A DNA stretch of 64,000 bases from JAGXFP01 sp039714535 (GCA_039714535.1 JBDLJC010000015.1:1-64000), one strand, 5' to 3'. Counted from the first letter of the stretch, positions 34,502 through 43,895 are shown. Notes: a model not told the origin generated them from the sequence alone. Translations and numbers: made by a program.

Positions 34502-34627
34502 ATGGGTGATAAAAAACATAAAAAGGACAAAAGTAAGCCAAAAGACAAGTGCTGTGACAAATACATCAAGAAGGGCAAGCATTGCAGTAAATGTCCTCTG
34601 CGGACCGGGTGCAAGCTGCCTGAGTGA
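34502..34627 (+). CDS. Tiny Lys- and Cys-rich protein (41 residues)
   Basis: ATG 34502 to TGA 34625 encodes MGDKKHKKDKSK…KCCDKY…KHCSKCP…GCKLPE. A basic N-terminal half is followed by five cysteines in a CC-x9-C-x2-C-x6-C pattern that could bind zinc or an Fe-S cluster. Codon use looks coding throughout and the pattern seems familiar from small hypothetical proteins of delta-proteobacteria, but I know no function. The ribosome-binding site is weak. Confidence 0.6.
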   Translation: MGDKKHKKDKSKPKDKCCDKYIKKGKHCSKCPLRTGCKLPE

Positions 34628-34737
34628 CGGGGCCGTGGGCCTTGGTGTTTGCCATGGGGGGCAGGATTAATATATACTTTTGCTACCGGTGTGGTTAGGC
34701 TTGGTTTACAATGAAATTATTCGTAAGAAGGGGAATT

Positions 34738-35568
34738 ATGAAGTGGAAAGCAATATTTAAGGCGGTTAATAGTCTGACCACGGCAGAGGCGAAGGCCTTT
34801 ATTGCGGAGCGGGCGGCGGCTGATTATCAGTTGCTGGATGTCAGGCAACCCAAAGAGTATGAAAATGAACATTTGCCCGGCGCCCTGCTTATCCCTCTTA
34901 AGCAATTGCCTGAGGAGCTTGCCGATCTCGATCGAAAGAAACCGCTCCTGGTTTATTGTGCCGTGGGCGGGCGGAGTAGGGCCGCCGCTCAGTTCTTGGC
35001 CGGCCAGGGCTTTGCAGAGGTGTATAATATCAGTGGTGGGATCAAAAAATGGCAGGGAGGTAAGGCCACAGGCCCGGAACTGACCGGTCTTGATCTTGTT
35101 GATCCCGAGGCGGATTTTAGAAATGGTCTGACGCTTTCCTATGCTCTTGAGGACGGGCTGCAGCAATTTTATGGACGGCTGGCGGAAAAGGTCGAAAACG
35201 GCGAGCAGAAGACGCTCCTAAGCAGATTGGCCGGCTTTGAGGATAAGCATAAGGCTTGGCTGGCCAAGGAATTCAGGCTTTTGACGGAAGATGAGTCTCT
35301 GCCACCGACGCCCCAGGGCGATAAGGCGGTCATGGAAGGTGGCCGGTCGGTGCAGCAGTTCCTGGCCAGGATTCGACCGGAGTTTCTGACCATGGAAGAT
35401 ATCTTTGATATGGCCATGATGTTTGAGACCCAGGCCATGGATCTTTACAGCCGTCTTGCCCGGCAGGCCCAGGATGATTCGAGCCGTGAACTGTTCTTGC
35501 GGCTGGTGGATGAGGAAAAGATGCACCTCGGCTATCTTGAAGAAGAGTATGCGCGGGTGATGGGCTAG
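34738..35568 (+). CDS. Rhodanese domain fused to a ferritin-like (rubrerythrin-type) helical domain
   Basis: 276 residues. The N-terminal ~105 are a rhodanese domain (QLLDVRQPKEYENEHLPGALLIPL) with the persulfide-forming Cys in LVYCAVGGRSRAAA. The C-terminal ~150 are a ferritin-like four-helix region with Glu/His pairs spaced for a di-iron site (FEDKHKAWL, MMFETQAMDLY, VDEEKMHLGYLEEEY). The ATG at 34738 follows GGGGAA by three bases. The pairing suggests sulfur transfer coupled to peroxide or metal chemistry; substrate unknown. It precedes the pentose-phosphate genes by 60 bases. Confidence 0.85.
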   Translation: MKWKAIFKAVNSLTTAEAKAFIAERAAADYQLLDVRQPKEYENEHLPGALLIPLKQLPEELADLDRKKPLLVYCAVGGRSRAAAQFLAGQGFAEVYNISGGIKKWQGGKATGPELTGLDLVDPEADFRNGLTLSYALEDGLQQFYGRLAEKVENGEQKTLLSRLAGFEDKHKAWLAKEFRLLTEDESLPPTPQGDKAVMEGGRSVQQFLARIRPEFLTMEDIFDMAMMFETQAMDLYSRLARQAQDDSSRELFLRLVDEEKMHLGYLEEEYARVMG

Positions 35569-35628
35569 TTTGACCAGTGAATAAACCTTGAGCGATCTTA
35601 CTTCTGAAATCTTTAAGGAGAATATGAG

Positions 35629-36534
35629 ATGAAAATCGGCATGGTAGGTCTTGGCAGGATGGGCATGAATATGGCCAGGCGGTTGCTGCAGGGCGGTCAT
35701 CAGGTGGTGGCTTACAACCGTTCTCCGGCTAAGACTGAGGAGTTGGCCAAGGATGGGGCCGAGGCAAGTTTCTCCCTGGCGGAACTGGTCGGGAAACTCG
35801 ATGAACGCAAGGTCGTCTGGCTGATGCTGCCGGCCGGGCAAACGGTTGAGGACCATATCGACCAGCTTATTGAGCTGTTGGCCCCCGGAGACATTATCAT
35901 TGAGGGCGGCAATTCATATTTTAAGGATGATATCCGGCGGGCGGAAAAGCTGGCTTCCCATGATTTGCATTATGTGGATGCCGGGGTCAGCGGTGGTATC
36001 TGGGGCCTCAAGGTCGGTTACTGTACCATGGTCGGCGGTCGTCGCGATGATTTCGCTTACCTGGAGCCGATTTTCAAGACCCTGGCTCCCCCCGAGGGCT
36101 ATATGTACTGCGGCCCGACCGGCGCCGGTCATTTTGTCAAGATGGTCCATAACGGCATTGAGTACGGGATGATGCAGGCCTATGGCGAGGGCTTCGCCCT
36201 GATTGAGGCCTCCGAATACAAGCAGGTTGATTTCGGTGATCTGTCACGGTTGTGGAACCAGGGCAGTGTTATTCGCTCCTGGCTGCTGGAACTGCTCGAG
36301 AGGGCCTTTGCTGACGATCCGGAACTCGCCGAGTTGCAGGGTTATGTGGATGATTCCGGTGAAGGCCGCTGGACCGTGTTGCAGGCCGTGGAAAGCGGGG
36401 TCTCGGCCCCGGTAATAACCAGTGCCCTGTTCCGGCGCTTTGAGTCACGGCAGGCGGACGCCTTTGAGAATCGGGTGCTGGCCGCCCTGCGCCAGCAGTT
36501 TGGCGGCCATGCGGTGCAGAAGAAGGACAGATAA
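35629..36534 (+). CDS. gnd: 6-phosphogluconate dehydrogenase (decarboxylating), short form
   Basis: 301 residues, the short NAD-type Gnd found with Zwf in many bacteria rather than the ~470-residue enzyme. Converts 6-phosphogluconate to ribulose-5-phosphate and CO2. Rossmann motif GLGRMGMNMARRL, the DAGVSGGIWGL substrate loop, and the catalytic Lys/Asn in GHFVKMVHNGIEY are present. AAGGAG precedes the ATG. It starts the run gnd-zwf-pgl, a complete oxidative pentose-phosphate module supplying NAD(P)H and ribose. Confidence 0.93.
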   Translation: MKIGMVGLGRMGMNMARRLLQGGHQVVAYNRSPAKTEELAKDGAEASFSLAELVGKLDERKVVWLMLPAGQTVEDHIDQLIELLAPGDIIIEGGNSYFKDDIRRAEKLASHDLHYVDAGVSGGIWGLKVGYCTMVGGRRDDFAYLEPIFKTLAPPEGYMYCGPTGAGHFVKMVHNGIEYGMMQAYGEGFALIEASEYKQVDFGDLSRLWNQGSVIRSWLLELLERAFADDPELAELQGYVDDSGEGRWTVLQAVESGVSAPVITSALFRRFESRQADAFENRVLAALRQQFGGHAVQKKDR

Positions 36535-36665
36535 ATAGAGAAATGATGGTGTCGTGAAAGATATGACCTCCTGCGTCGCATCCAGTTAACAATAGGAGGC
36601 ATGTCGATAAATGGACGTCCAGGTAGTGAAGACTCCGACGTTGAACATCGAATAAGGAGGTTGTC

Positions 36666-38207
36666 TTGGCCGCTAGTGGAATTTCAGATGATGTTCGCCC
36701 CAGTGATGCGCCTTCCTGCAGCCTGATCTCGGATAATCTGGCTCCATGCCTGATCGTCATTTTCGGCGCCACCGGCGATTTGACCGCCCGTAAGCTTATT
36801 CCCGCCCTGTTTGATCTCTTTGTCGATGGTAATCTGCCCCGGCCCTGCGCTATAATCGGTTGTGGGCGCACTTCCTTGAATAATGAAGAGTTTCGGCAAA
36901 GACTTAAGGGTAGCTGTCCAGCCGAACTTACGACCCAGCCCCGCTGGGATGAATTCTCGTCTCTGCTTCATTACCGGACCATTCAATACGATGCATTGGC
37001 AACCTACGAGGCCCTGGCGGTTTTTCTGCGAGAGCTTGATGGGCAGGTCGGCACCGGCGGCAATATTATCTTTGATCTGGCTGTCCCTCCCGGTCTCTAT
37101 CCGGTGATTGCCGGGAGATTGAGCGAGGCCGGCTTGGCGGTCGAAAATGAGCAGGGCAAGGGCTGGGCCAGGATCATTATCGAGAAGCCGTTCGGTCATG
37201 ATCTGGCCAGTGCCAAGGTGCTTGATGAAACTCTGCATCAGGGCTTCAAGGAGCACCAGATCTTTCGGATAGATCATTATCTGGCCAAGGAAACGGTGCA
37301 GAATACGATGATGTTCCGCTTTGCCAATACCATCTTTGAACCGCTCTGGAACCGGGACTATATCGACTATGTGGGCATCGTCGCGGCCGAGGATCTGGGG
37401 GTCGGCACCAGGGCCGGTTATTATGAGCAGGCCGGGGTGGTGCGTGACATGTTTCAAAACCACCTGCTGCAGTTGCTGGCCATGATTGCCATGGAGCCGC
37501 CGGCCAGCTTTTCCGCCAGACAGATCCGGGACGAGAAGATCAAAGTGCTGCGATGCCTTCGGCCGTTCAGCGCCCCCGGTCAGGAAGACGCCCTGGTTCT
37601 TGGTCAATACGGGCCTGGCATAATTAATGGCCAGGAGGCTGCCGGTTATCGCCAGGAACTTGGTGTGGCGGTGGACTCATTGACGCCGACCTTTGCCATG
37701 ATGCGGACTTATCTGGATAACTGGCGCTGGCAGGGCGTGCCCTTTTATCTGGTCTCCGGTAAAAGATTGGCCCGCAAGGATACCAGAATGGTCATTCAGT
37801 TCAAAGAGGTGCCGCACTCAATGTTCAGAGGGGTTCTCGGCGAGAAGATTGGCGCCAACCGGCTGACCTTCGGCATCTTCCCCGAGGAGCAAATTCATCT
37901 CTCCTTTCAGGCCAAGGTACCGGGGCCGAGGATCTGTCTGCGCACCACCGATCTCGGCTTCAATTATTATGAAGATTTTCCCGGGCCGGTCCTGGCCGCC
38001 TATGAGAAGGTTCTGCTGGATTGCATGCAGGGCGACCAGATGTTCTTCTGGCGGCAGGATGGCGTCGAGCTGGCCTGGAATTTTCTTGACCCGATCCTTG
38101 AGGTCTGTGAGCAGTGTTCTGACCGGGGGCGGCAGCTGAAGTTCTACGAGGCCGGGAGTTGGGGGCCGCAAGAGGTGCGGGGGCTGCTAAGCAGTTTAAT
38201 GGAATGA
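36666..38207 (+). CDS. zwf: Glucose-6-phosphate 1-dehydrogenase
   Basis: 513 residues, normal length. Oxidises glucose-6-phosphate to 6-phosphogluconolactone. NADP-binding GATGDLTARKL, substrate motif RIDHYLAKETVQN with the catalytic His, and EKPFGHDL are all present. The start is a TTG at 36666, chosen because AAGGAGG lies six bases ahead and no better start is near. It lies 131 bases after gnd and is followed by pgl after 49 bases. Confidence 0.95.
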   Translation: MAASGISDDVRPSDAPSCSLISDNLAPCLIVIFGATGDLTARKLIPALFDLFVDGNLPRPCAIIGCGRTSLNNEEFRQRLKGSCPAELTTQPRWDEFSSLLHYRTIQYDALATYEALAVFLRELDGQVGTGGNIIFDLAVPPGLYPVIAGRLSEAGLAVENEQGKGWARIIIEKPFGHDLASAKVLDETLHQGFKEHQIFRIDHYLAKETVQNTMMFRFANTIFEPLWNRDYIDYVGIVAAEDLGVGTRAGYYEQAGVVRDMFQNHLLQLLAMIAMEPPASFSARQIRDEKIKVLRCLRPFSAPGQEDALVLGQYGPGIINGQEAAGYRQELGVAVDSLTPTFAMMRTYLDNWRWQGVPFYLVSGKRLARKDTRMVIQFKEVPHSMFRGVLGEKIGANRLTFGIFPEEQIHLSFQAKVPGPRICLRTTDLGFNYYEDFPGPVLAAYEKVLLDCMQGDQMFFWRQDGVELAWNFLDPILEVCEQCSDRGRQLKFYEAGSWGPQEVRGLLSSLME

Positions 38208-38256
38208 TGGATCGCGGTCTGGAGTGCGTAATATTTCCAATAGGTGGTTTCCGGCG

Positions 38257-39000
38257 ATGACGAGTGAACTGTATGAAGTGGAGCATATCGAGGGGCTTTG
38301 CCGGCGGGCCGCAGAACTGATCCTTGCTGCCGGTCGGGAGGCTGTGCAAAAACGTGGCCGTTTTACATTGGTCCTGACCGGTGGCCGGACGGTGCAGAAT
38401 CTCTATAAATATCTGGCGGGGAGCGGTTCCGGGCCGGAACTCAAGGAGATTTTGGGCAGTACCGATTTTTTTCTGGGGGATGAACGATGGGTGGCCGCAG
38501 ATCATCCCGACAGTAACGGCGGTATGGCGCAGCGCTTGCTGCTTGCGCCATTGGGGGTTGCTGATAGTCGTATCTTCCTGATCCCGACCGGGTTTGCTTC
38601 GCCGGAGGATGGCGCGGCCGATTATGAAAAGACCTTACGCGTTTTCTTCGCCAAGGAGCTGGCCGGGGGCGCCAGGTTGCCGGAGTTTGATCTGGTCCTG
38701 CTCGGCATGGGTAGTGATGGGCATGTGGCCTCTCTTTTTCCCGGCACCGACGCCTTGCAGGAAAAGGAGCGCTGGGTGACGACTTCATTTCCTCCCTATC
38801 TCACTCCGGCGGTTGAGCGGATAACCATGACCGTGCCGGTGCTTAATCGGGCCGGAGAGGTGGTGCTTATGGTGACCGGCGCTGACAAACAGGCAATTGT
38901 CCGCAAGATCATGGCGGACCCGCAGGCCGCAGCCAGGGATTATCCGGCCGGCCTGGTAAAATCAACCGGGCGGGACATCTGGTTGCTTGCTGATAATTGA
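38257..39000 (+). CDS. pgl: 6-phosphogluconolactonase (DevB type)
   Basis: 247 residues of the NagB-like lactonase family that hydrolyses 6-phosphogluconolactone. Motifs LVLTGGRTVQNLY, FFLGDERWVAADHPDSN and LLGMGSDGHVASLFPG are diagnostic. ATG 38257 is preferred, with AGGTGG nine bases ahead; a GTG at 38224 would add 11 residues. It completes the oxidative branch of the pentose-phosphate pathway. Confidence 0.93.
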   Translation: MTSELYEVEHIEGLCRRAAELILAAGREAVQKRGRFTLVLTGGRTVQNLYKYLAGSGSGPELKEILGSTDFFLGDERWVAADHPDSNGGMAQRLLLAPLGVADSRIFLIPTGFASPEDGAADYEKTLRVFFAKELAGGARLPEFDLVLLGMGSDGHVASLFPGTDALQEKERWVTTSFPPYLTPAVERITMTVPVLNRAGEVVLMVTGADKQAIVRKIMADPQAAARDYPAGLVKSTGRDIWLLADN

Positions 39001-39065
39001 ATTGGATGATATCTATGAGATTAAAGAGGTTGTGGGCTGAACAGAAAATTATAAGGGAGGGTTTT

Positions 39066-39353
39066 ATGGCCAGGAAGATTATTCTACTGGTATCTTTGCT
39101 GATCGGTACGGTTTGCTTTATTTCTCCGGTGGTGGCCGCTGATATGTGTGAGGAAAATATCAACACGGTATGTATTGGTTGTCACAATACCGACGATGTT
39201 TGCGAAAATCTGGGCGCCTCGGAAAAAACCTGGAAAGACATTTTGGAGTGGATGGTGGCCAATGGCGCCGAACTTGAAGAAGATGAGATCGAGACGATGG
39301 TCAAATGTTTCAGTGAACCGTCGGCAGGAGCCAAAGCCGCCTGTGGTAAGTAA
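39066..39353 (+). CDS. Small periplasmic c-type cytochrome-like protein
   Basis: 95 residues with a strong GGGAGG site before ATG 39066, a signal peptide (cleavage after VVAA, about residue 24) and one haem motif CIGCHN. Three further Cys and the segment KTWKDILEWMVANGAEL resemble small monohaem or cytochrome-like proteins of sulfate reducers. It is an electron carrier or sensor candidate; partner unknown. The 249 bases after it contain a CTGGCGCCAG palindrome and nothing else clear. Confidence 0.78.
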   Translation: MARKIILLVSLLIGTVCFISPVVAADMCEENINTVCIGCHNTDDVCENLGASEKTWKDILEWMVANGAELEEDEIETMVKCFSEPSAGAKAACGK

Positions 39354-39602
39354 ATAACAGGCTGTCTGGCCGCTGGCGCCAGTCGTCAATATTGTCTGGC
39401 CGGTCGCAGACCGTTTTGCTTGAGAGCAGCGCTGTTTTTTTCTTCTGTTTTGCCCCTGGCATTCAGAGCCATAATCTGGCTTTCGCAACGGGCGTCGCCT
39501 TCGAAGGTCATAGGGGTTGCTGGTTTTCAGGAAGCGGTGGTGATTATGGCCTTGCCGAAGGGAGTGATTATTGAAATTTATCAGGCAAGATTTAGGTAAT
39601 AT

Positions 39603-40541
39603 ATGACTTCTTTGCAGGTACTTGTTGTTGCTGCCGTTGTTGTCGGGGCCTTTTTTATCACCGCCGCCCTTATTCTCCATATGCGCGCAGTCCGGCGGAT
39701 TCCCGAGACGATTCAAGCTAAATGGCGGCTCATTGCGGTCTTGATGGCCTTTTTTCTGATTGGTTATTTTCTGTTCCTCTTTGTCTATCTGCGGCAACCC
39801 GGATTCCCCGTGGGAATAATTATCGCGAGCGTTTTTTTCGGGGGTGGATTTTTCGTATTCCTGGTCACCGGCATTACCCTGCGGGCCCTGCAACAGGTCG
39901 TTGCCCATGAGCGGCAATTGTATATTATCAATGAGGCCTTGCAGCGGAGCCATCACGAGTTGATGGAGGCCTATGATTCAACCCTCGAGGGCTGGGGGCA
40001 CGCCCTTGAATTGCGTGATCAGGAAACCCAGGGTCACACCAAGCGGGTTGTCCGGATGTCCCAGGAAATTGCCCGGCAGTTTGGTATGCGGAAAGACCAG
40101 CTGGTCCATATCACCCGAGGCGCCCTGTTGCATGATATCGGCAAAATGGCCATTGCCGACAGCATCCTGATGAAGGCCGGATCGTTGACCGATGAAGAGC
40201 GGGCCTTGATGCAAGAGCATCCTGCCCTCGCTTACGAAATGCTCTCGAAAATCGCTTATCTGAAGCCTGCTCTTGATATTCCCTATTGCCATCATGAACG
40301 TTGGGATGGCACCGGATACCCCAGTGGTTTGCAGGGTGAGCAGATCCCGCTGGCGGCCAGGATTTTTGCGGTTGCCGACACCTGGGACGCCCTGGCCCAC
40401 GATAGGCGCTACCACCCGGCCTGGCCCAGAGAGAAAGTCTGCGCGCACATCAAAGAAGGGGCCGGCAGTCATTTTGACCCGGAGGTGGTCGCCGCTTTTC
40501 TGAAGATGGATTGTTGTCGGGAAAATAATGTCAGTGAATAA
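39603..40541 (+). CDS. Membrane-bound HD-GYP domain protein, probable c-di-GMP phosphodiesterase
   Basis: 312 residues: three N-terminal membrane spans (about 7-25, 42-62 and 70-91), a short helical linker, and an HD-GYP domain from ~125. The metal-binding HD is in LLHDIGKMAIAD, and HHERWDGTGYPSGLQGEQIP carries the GYP signature intact, followed by ARIFAVADTWDAL. It should hydrolyse cyclic-di-GMP. No receiver or other sensory domain is present, so the membrane part may sense the signal. Confidence 0.9.
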   Translation: MTSLQVLVVAAVVVGAFFITAALILHMRAVRRIPETIQAKWRLIAVLMAFFLIGYFLFLFVYLRQPGFPVGIIIASVFFGGGFFVFLVTGITLRALQQVVAHERQLYIINEALQRSHHELMEAYDSTLEGWGHALELRDQETQGHTKRVVRMSQEIARQFGMRKDQLVHITRGALLHDIGKMAIADSILMKAGSLTDEERALMQEHPALAYEMLSKIAYLKPALDIPYCHHERWDGTGYPSGLQGEQIPLAARIFAVADTWDALAHDRRYHPAWPREKVCAHIKEGAGSHFDPEVVAAFLKMDCCRENNVSE

Positions 40542-40708
40542 AGGGGTTTTTTGGCCCAAGTCCCTTTCTTGCAATTGCCTGTAGGTATCAGGTGAATAAG
40601 GGCTGAGAGGGTTGGCGGTTGCCGATCATCGGGGAAGCCCCATCTGTTTTGACATCCAGCGGCAACAAAAAGGGGTCTATCTGCCCCCCTGCTTTTCCCA
40701 AATCATAA

Positions 40709-40751
40709 AAATATTTACTGTTATGTAGCTTCCATATAACAATAAATATTT
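40709..40751. repeat. AT-rich inverted repeat in the gap before the accessory region
   Basis: Arms of 16 bases (40709-40724 and 40736-40751) match with one mismatch around an 11-nt spacer. It lies in the 424-base gene-free stretch 40542-40965, where base composition falls sharply on entering accessory DNA. Nothing else in that stretch is recognised. Confidence 0.6.
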
Positions 40752-40965
40752 ATCAAAAAACAAACAGGTAGGCCCATCTTTTTGTTAATCGCATTGGGTT
40801 TGCAATTATTATATGATAGGGTGTCGGCTATAAATACCAAAAGGTAGCCGCGACTTAATAATAGAGTTCGGCAAAAACAATATCCACCCGAAGAATAAAA
40901 ATGGTTTCATAGTTCCTAACCTTATATCACCTCAAAGCAAATGATTACTTGATGATAGGATTTAG

Positions 40966-43284
40966 ATGAGAACAGCGGAACAGGTAATAAGTGATATTAA
41001 GAATTTGATCTATACAAAAGGATATATCTATGCCCTTTGTATGATTCTCTTTGAAGATTTCCACATTGACCCCGAAAAAATGCACGAAATGGATAATCTC
41101 CAAAGACTTAGCGTAAAGGAAGCATCTTTGTTGTTAGGTTTCTTGGTCCAGAAGAAAATAGATTTCGCTACGCCAGACTTGCCGTTTGATTTGATTAACA
41201 TGAAACAAAAAACCTATGAATTAATGGAGGAATTACATACTTCGTTCATGATTCCATTTTTAGAAAAGATGGAAAAGAGTTTTACAGAAGATCATAAAGA
41301 AAAAAATTTCAGAAAGGATCAAAAAGAATTTTTCGGCAAGGGAGATATGTTTGTAGAGTCGATTTTCTATTCTGGAACAGGTGTTTACGATTTTCAGTAT
41401 TTAGACTTTTTAGAAAGAAAATATAAATATGACAAACATTGGCTTTCTGATAACAAGAATTTCAATATCAAGCAGACACAAAGCACTGTTAGACGTATCA
41501 AGCAGGTTTTGCATGAAAAATCAAAGAAAGTCAATTTATACGCTACTAAGGAAAGAACACCTCAATTGATTGAGAAACTGAAAAAGAAAGACCCTGACCA
41601 AGACTGGGATAAAATTGCAAAAGAAACATTGCCGATGATGGAAATTCATCAATATGTGGATTTGTTTTTCGATTACAAGGTAGAGGGAGAACTAACTAAA
41701 GAGGAACTAAGGGAAAAAGGTTGGGAGGCTTTTTATAAAGGACTGATTGAATTATTTGTTATTAGAAAGTCAGATTTTGATGATGTGCCTGATATAGATT
41801 CTTTCCTGAGCAACCTTTCTTTTTCTGTTGGAACTGGTTGTAACCACCAGTTCCAAATGGTTGGGAACTACAATGTATTCAATTCACACCCCCTTATTAA
41901 ACTCGATGAAGAAAGGTATCTTGTCCCGATTGTTTTTTTACTATTTGAAGCTGTTTATGAGGCCCCTTTTTATTGGATGTGGTTGGAGGACAAATCTTAC
42001 AGGGATCAACTTGCTGAAAACAGAGGCAACGTTGGGGAAGAAATTGTTTATGAATTCTTAATAAAAACATTTGGAATACAGAGAACATTTAAGTCTGTCA
42101 AAATCAACACAGGAAAAGGACATGATGTAACGGATATCGATGCTTTTTGTGTGCTTGGGAGTAAAGCCTTATGTGTGCAGGTCAAATCAAAAAAATTGAC
42201 AGAGCTTTCTAGGACAGGTGATGACGAACAATTACAAAAAGATTTTCAGGGGGCTGTTCAGGATGCTTATAAACAGGGTCTTGTGTCTCGTCATGAAGTA
42301 CTAAAGAGGAGCTCGGAATTCTTTGATGAAAATGGACACAAAATCACTCTACCTGAAGACATTAATGAAGTTTACATAATGGTAATTACAACTGAAAATT
42401 ACCCCTCTTTGACTCACCAAGCCCATATAATGTTAGACAAAAAAGAGGATGATCCATTTCCCATAGTCTTAACAGTTTTTGATCTGGAGTTAATAGTTGA
42501 CTACTTAAAAGATCCGTATGATTTTTTGTACTACATCAAACTAAGAACTTTATTGATGGATTACTTCAGAGCGGATGAGGAAATTGTATATCTTGGATAT
42601 CATTTGGATAGAAAATTGTGGAAAAGCCCCAATACTAATTTTTTTGTTATCGATTCGAGTTATGGCCAGCTTATAGATAGAAACTATTACCCAAAAAAAG
42701 CAGGCTTAGATGTTTCCGATGAAGGCGATGCAATCAAAAACAGATGGAAAAATGAAGGGTTTGACAAGTTATGTGATCGACTAAAAACGTTAAATGAGCC
42801 AAAAATAACTGATATTATCTTTCATCTTTTAGATTGGTCCGGGGATGCAAGAAAAAACCTTGTTGATTATCTTATCAAGACAAAGAAGCAAACCTTAAAA
42901 GATGGTAATCCTCATGATTTTTCCATCCCTCCTGACGAAAGTTATTCTCTACGTGTTGGTATTACATATTATTCACTGAATTCCGGTAGTGTTAGAGATT
43001 TACAAAAAAGGTTACTCATGCTGTGCCAAGCACGAAAGTATAAAAGTAAGGGGGATGTTTGGATCGGTTTTGGTAGTCTTAACAACAGCCATGAAATGAT
43101 AGATGCCGTCGTTTTCAATGAACAGAATTGGGAATATGACAAGGAACTCGAAACGATGTCGAAGGCTCTATTAGGAGGTGGGAAAGGTCGACTAACTAGG
43201 ATTGGAAGGAAGATTGGACGTAACGAGAGGTGTCGTTGCGGGAGTGGATTGAAACATAAAAAGTGTTGTGGTTTGAATAAATAG
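40966..43284 (+). CDS. Large protein with PD-(D/E)XK-like nuclease core and C-terminal SEC-C zinc motif
   Basis: 772 residues, AT-rich and Lys-rich unlike the flanking housekeeping genes. Residues ~355-420 contain NVGEEIVYEFL, then DIDAFCVLG…LCVQVKSKK, which fits the restriction-like nuclease core (Glu; Asp; Q/E-x-K) as in NERD-type domains. The last ~20 residues are a SEC-C motif (RNERCRCGSGLKHKKCCG). The long N-terminal and C-terminal regions match no family I know. A DNA- or RNA-degrading defence or stress role is plausible from this layout and the accessory setting, but is inference. Confidence 0.7.
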   Translation: MRTAEQVISDIKNLIYTKGYIYALCMILFEDFHIDPEKMHEMDNLQRLSVKEASLLLGFLVQKKIDFATPDLPFDLINMKQKTYELMEELHTSFMIPFLEKMEKSFTEDHKEKNFRKDQKEFFGKGDMFVESIFYSGTGVYDFQYLDFLERKYKYDKHWLSDNKNFNIKQTQSTVRRIKQVLHEKSKKVNLYATKERTPQLIEKLKKKDPDQDWDKIAKETLPMMEIHQYVDLFFDYKVEGELTKEELREKGWEAFYKGLIELFVIRKSDFDDVPDIDSFLSNLSFSVGTGCNHQFQMVGNYNVFNSHPLIKLDEERYLVPIVFLLFEAVYEAPFYWMWLEDKSYRDQLAENRGNVGEEIVYEFLIKTFGIQRTFKSVKINTGKGHDVTDIDAFCVLGSKALCVQVKSKKLTELSRTGDDEQLQKDFQGAVQDAYKQGLVSRHEVLKRSSEFFDENGHKITLPEDINEVYIMVITTENYPSLTHQAHIMLDKKEDDPFPIVLTVFDLELIVDYLKDPYDFLYYIKLRTLLMDYFRADEEIVYLGYHLDRKLWKSPNTNFFVIDSSYGQLIDRNYYPKKAGLDVSDEGDAIKNRWKNEGFDKLCDRLKTLNEPKITDIIFHLLDWSGDARKNLVDYLIKTKKQTLKDGNPHDFSIPPDESYSLRVGITYYSLNSGSVRDLQKRLLMLCQARKYKSKGDVWIGFGSLNNSHEMIDAVVFNEQNWEYDKELETMSKALLGGGKGRLTRIGRKIGRNERCRCGSGLKHKKCCGLNK

Positions 43285-43334
43285 TTTTTATGTGCCGGAA
43301 GGTGACGGGTCTATTTAGATTCACAGTCTCAATG

Positions 43335-43441
43335 GAATAACCTTCAACTGCCGAACCAGGCGTTTCACTTGACGCCGTGATCGTCTGCGGCGCTAGTCGC
43401 GTCAAGTATTGTGGCGGCGCAAGTGAACTTGAACGTTATGT
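43335..43441 (+). other. attC-like recombination site 1
   Basis: An outer ATAAC (43337-43341) is complementary to GTTAT (43435-43439), and a 9-bp stem joins 43367-43375 with 43399-43407, with further pairing between. GTTAT overlaps the start codon of the next small gene. Long attC forms of this type are common in environmental integron cassettes. Confidence 0.5.
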
Positions 43442-43821
43442 TTATGAAATATATTTATTGTATCGCTGCCATTGTTGTCGGCCTCTTAGCTATAGGCAAC
43501 ATACGTTTAGAACCTCCTTCAGAGTTAAGAGGCACCTTAATAACTGAAGGTAAAATTAACGAATGTGACTTTCGTAAATTTAGAAAAAGGATGCGTTTTT
43601 TTGTCGGGATCACTCTGGACAACCAGAGTTCTCCTTATTTAAGAACAGATCCACTGCACAAGGAAAAAAAGAGATTTAAGGCCCTCTGCGAATCAAAACC
43701 GCAAGTAAGAATAAGCTATCATGCTGTCAAGCGCCTTAGGGGGTCAATTAGTTTTTGGATAGATGAAATTGTAGAAATCGAACCGAAACACAACCCGTTA
43801 ATTAAGGCGGACGAGATTTAG
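43438..43821 (+). CDS. Cassette gene: small secreted or membrane-anchored protein
   Basis: 127 residues from ATG 43438 (a second ATG at 43444 is possible). One N-terminal hydrophobic segment (YIYCIAAIVVGLLAIGN) anchors or exports a basic, Lys/Arg-rich domain with two Cys. No family recognised. It is flanked on both sides by attC-like palindromes, so it is read as an integron-type gene cassette. Confidence 0.6.
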   Translation: MFMKYIYCIAAIVVGLLAIGNIRLEPPSELRGTLITEGKINECDFRKFRKRMRFFVGITLDNQSSPYLRTDPLHKEKKRFKALCESKPQVRISYHAVKRLRGSISFWIDEIVEIEPKHNPLIKADEI

Positions 43822-43845
43822 CTGGGCGATTCTCGAAAAGGTTTC

Positions 43846-43895
43846 TACTAACTTGTTTCGGCGCATCGTCGCCGCTTATTTCGAGCCGTTATAAG
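43846..43895 (+). other. attC-like recombination site 2
   Basis: TACTAAC (43846-43852) and GTTATAAG (43888-43895) bracket a palindrome with CGGCG/CGCCG pairing. The right end, TTATAAGT, is complementary to the left end of site 3, exactly as expected for the two ends of one cassette. Confidence 0.5.
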
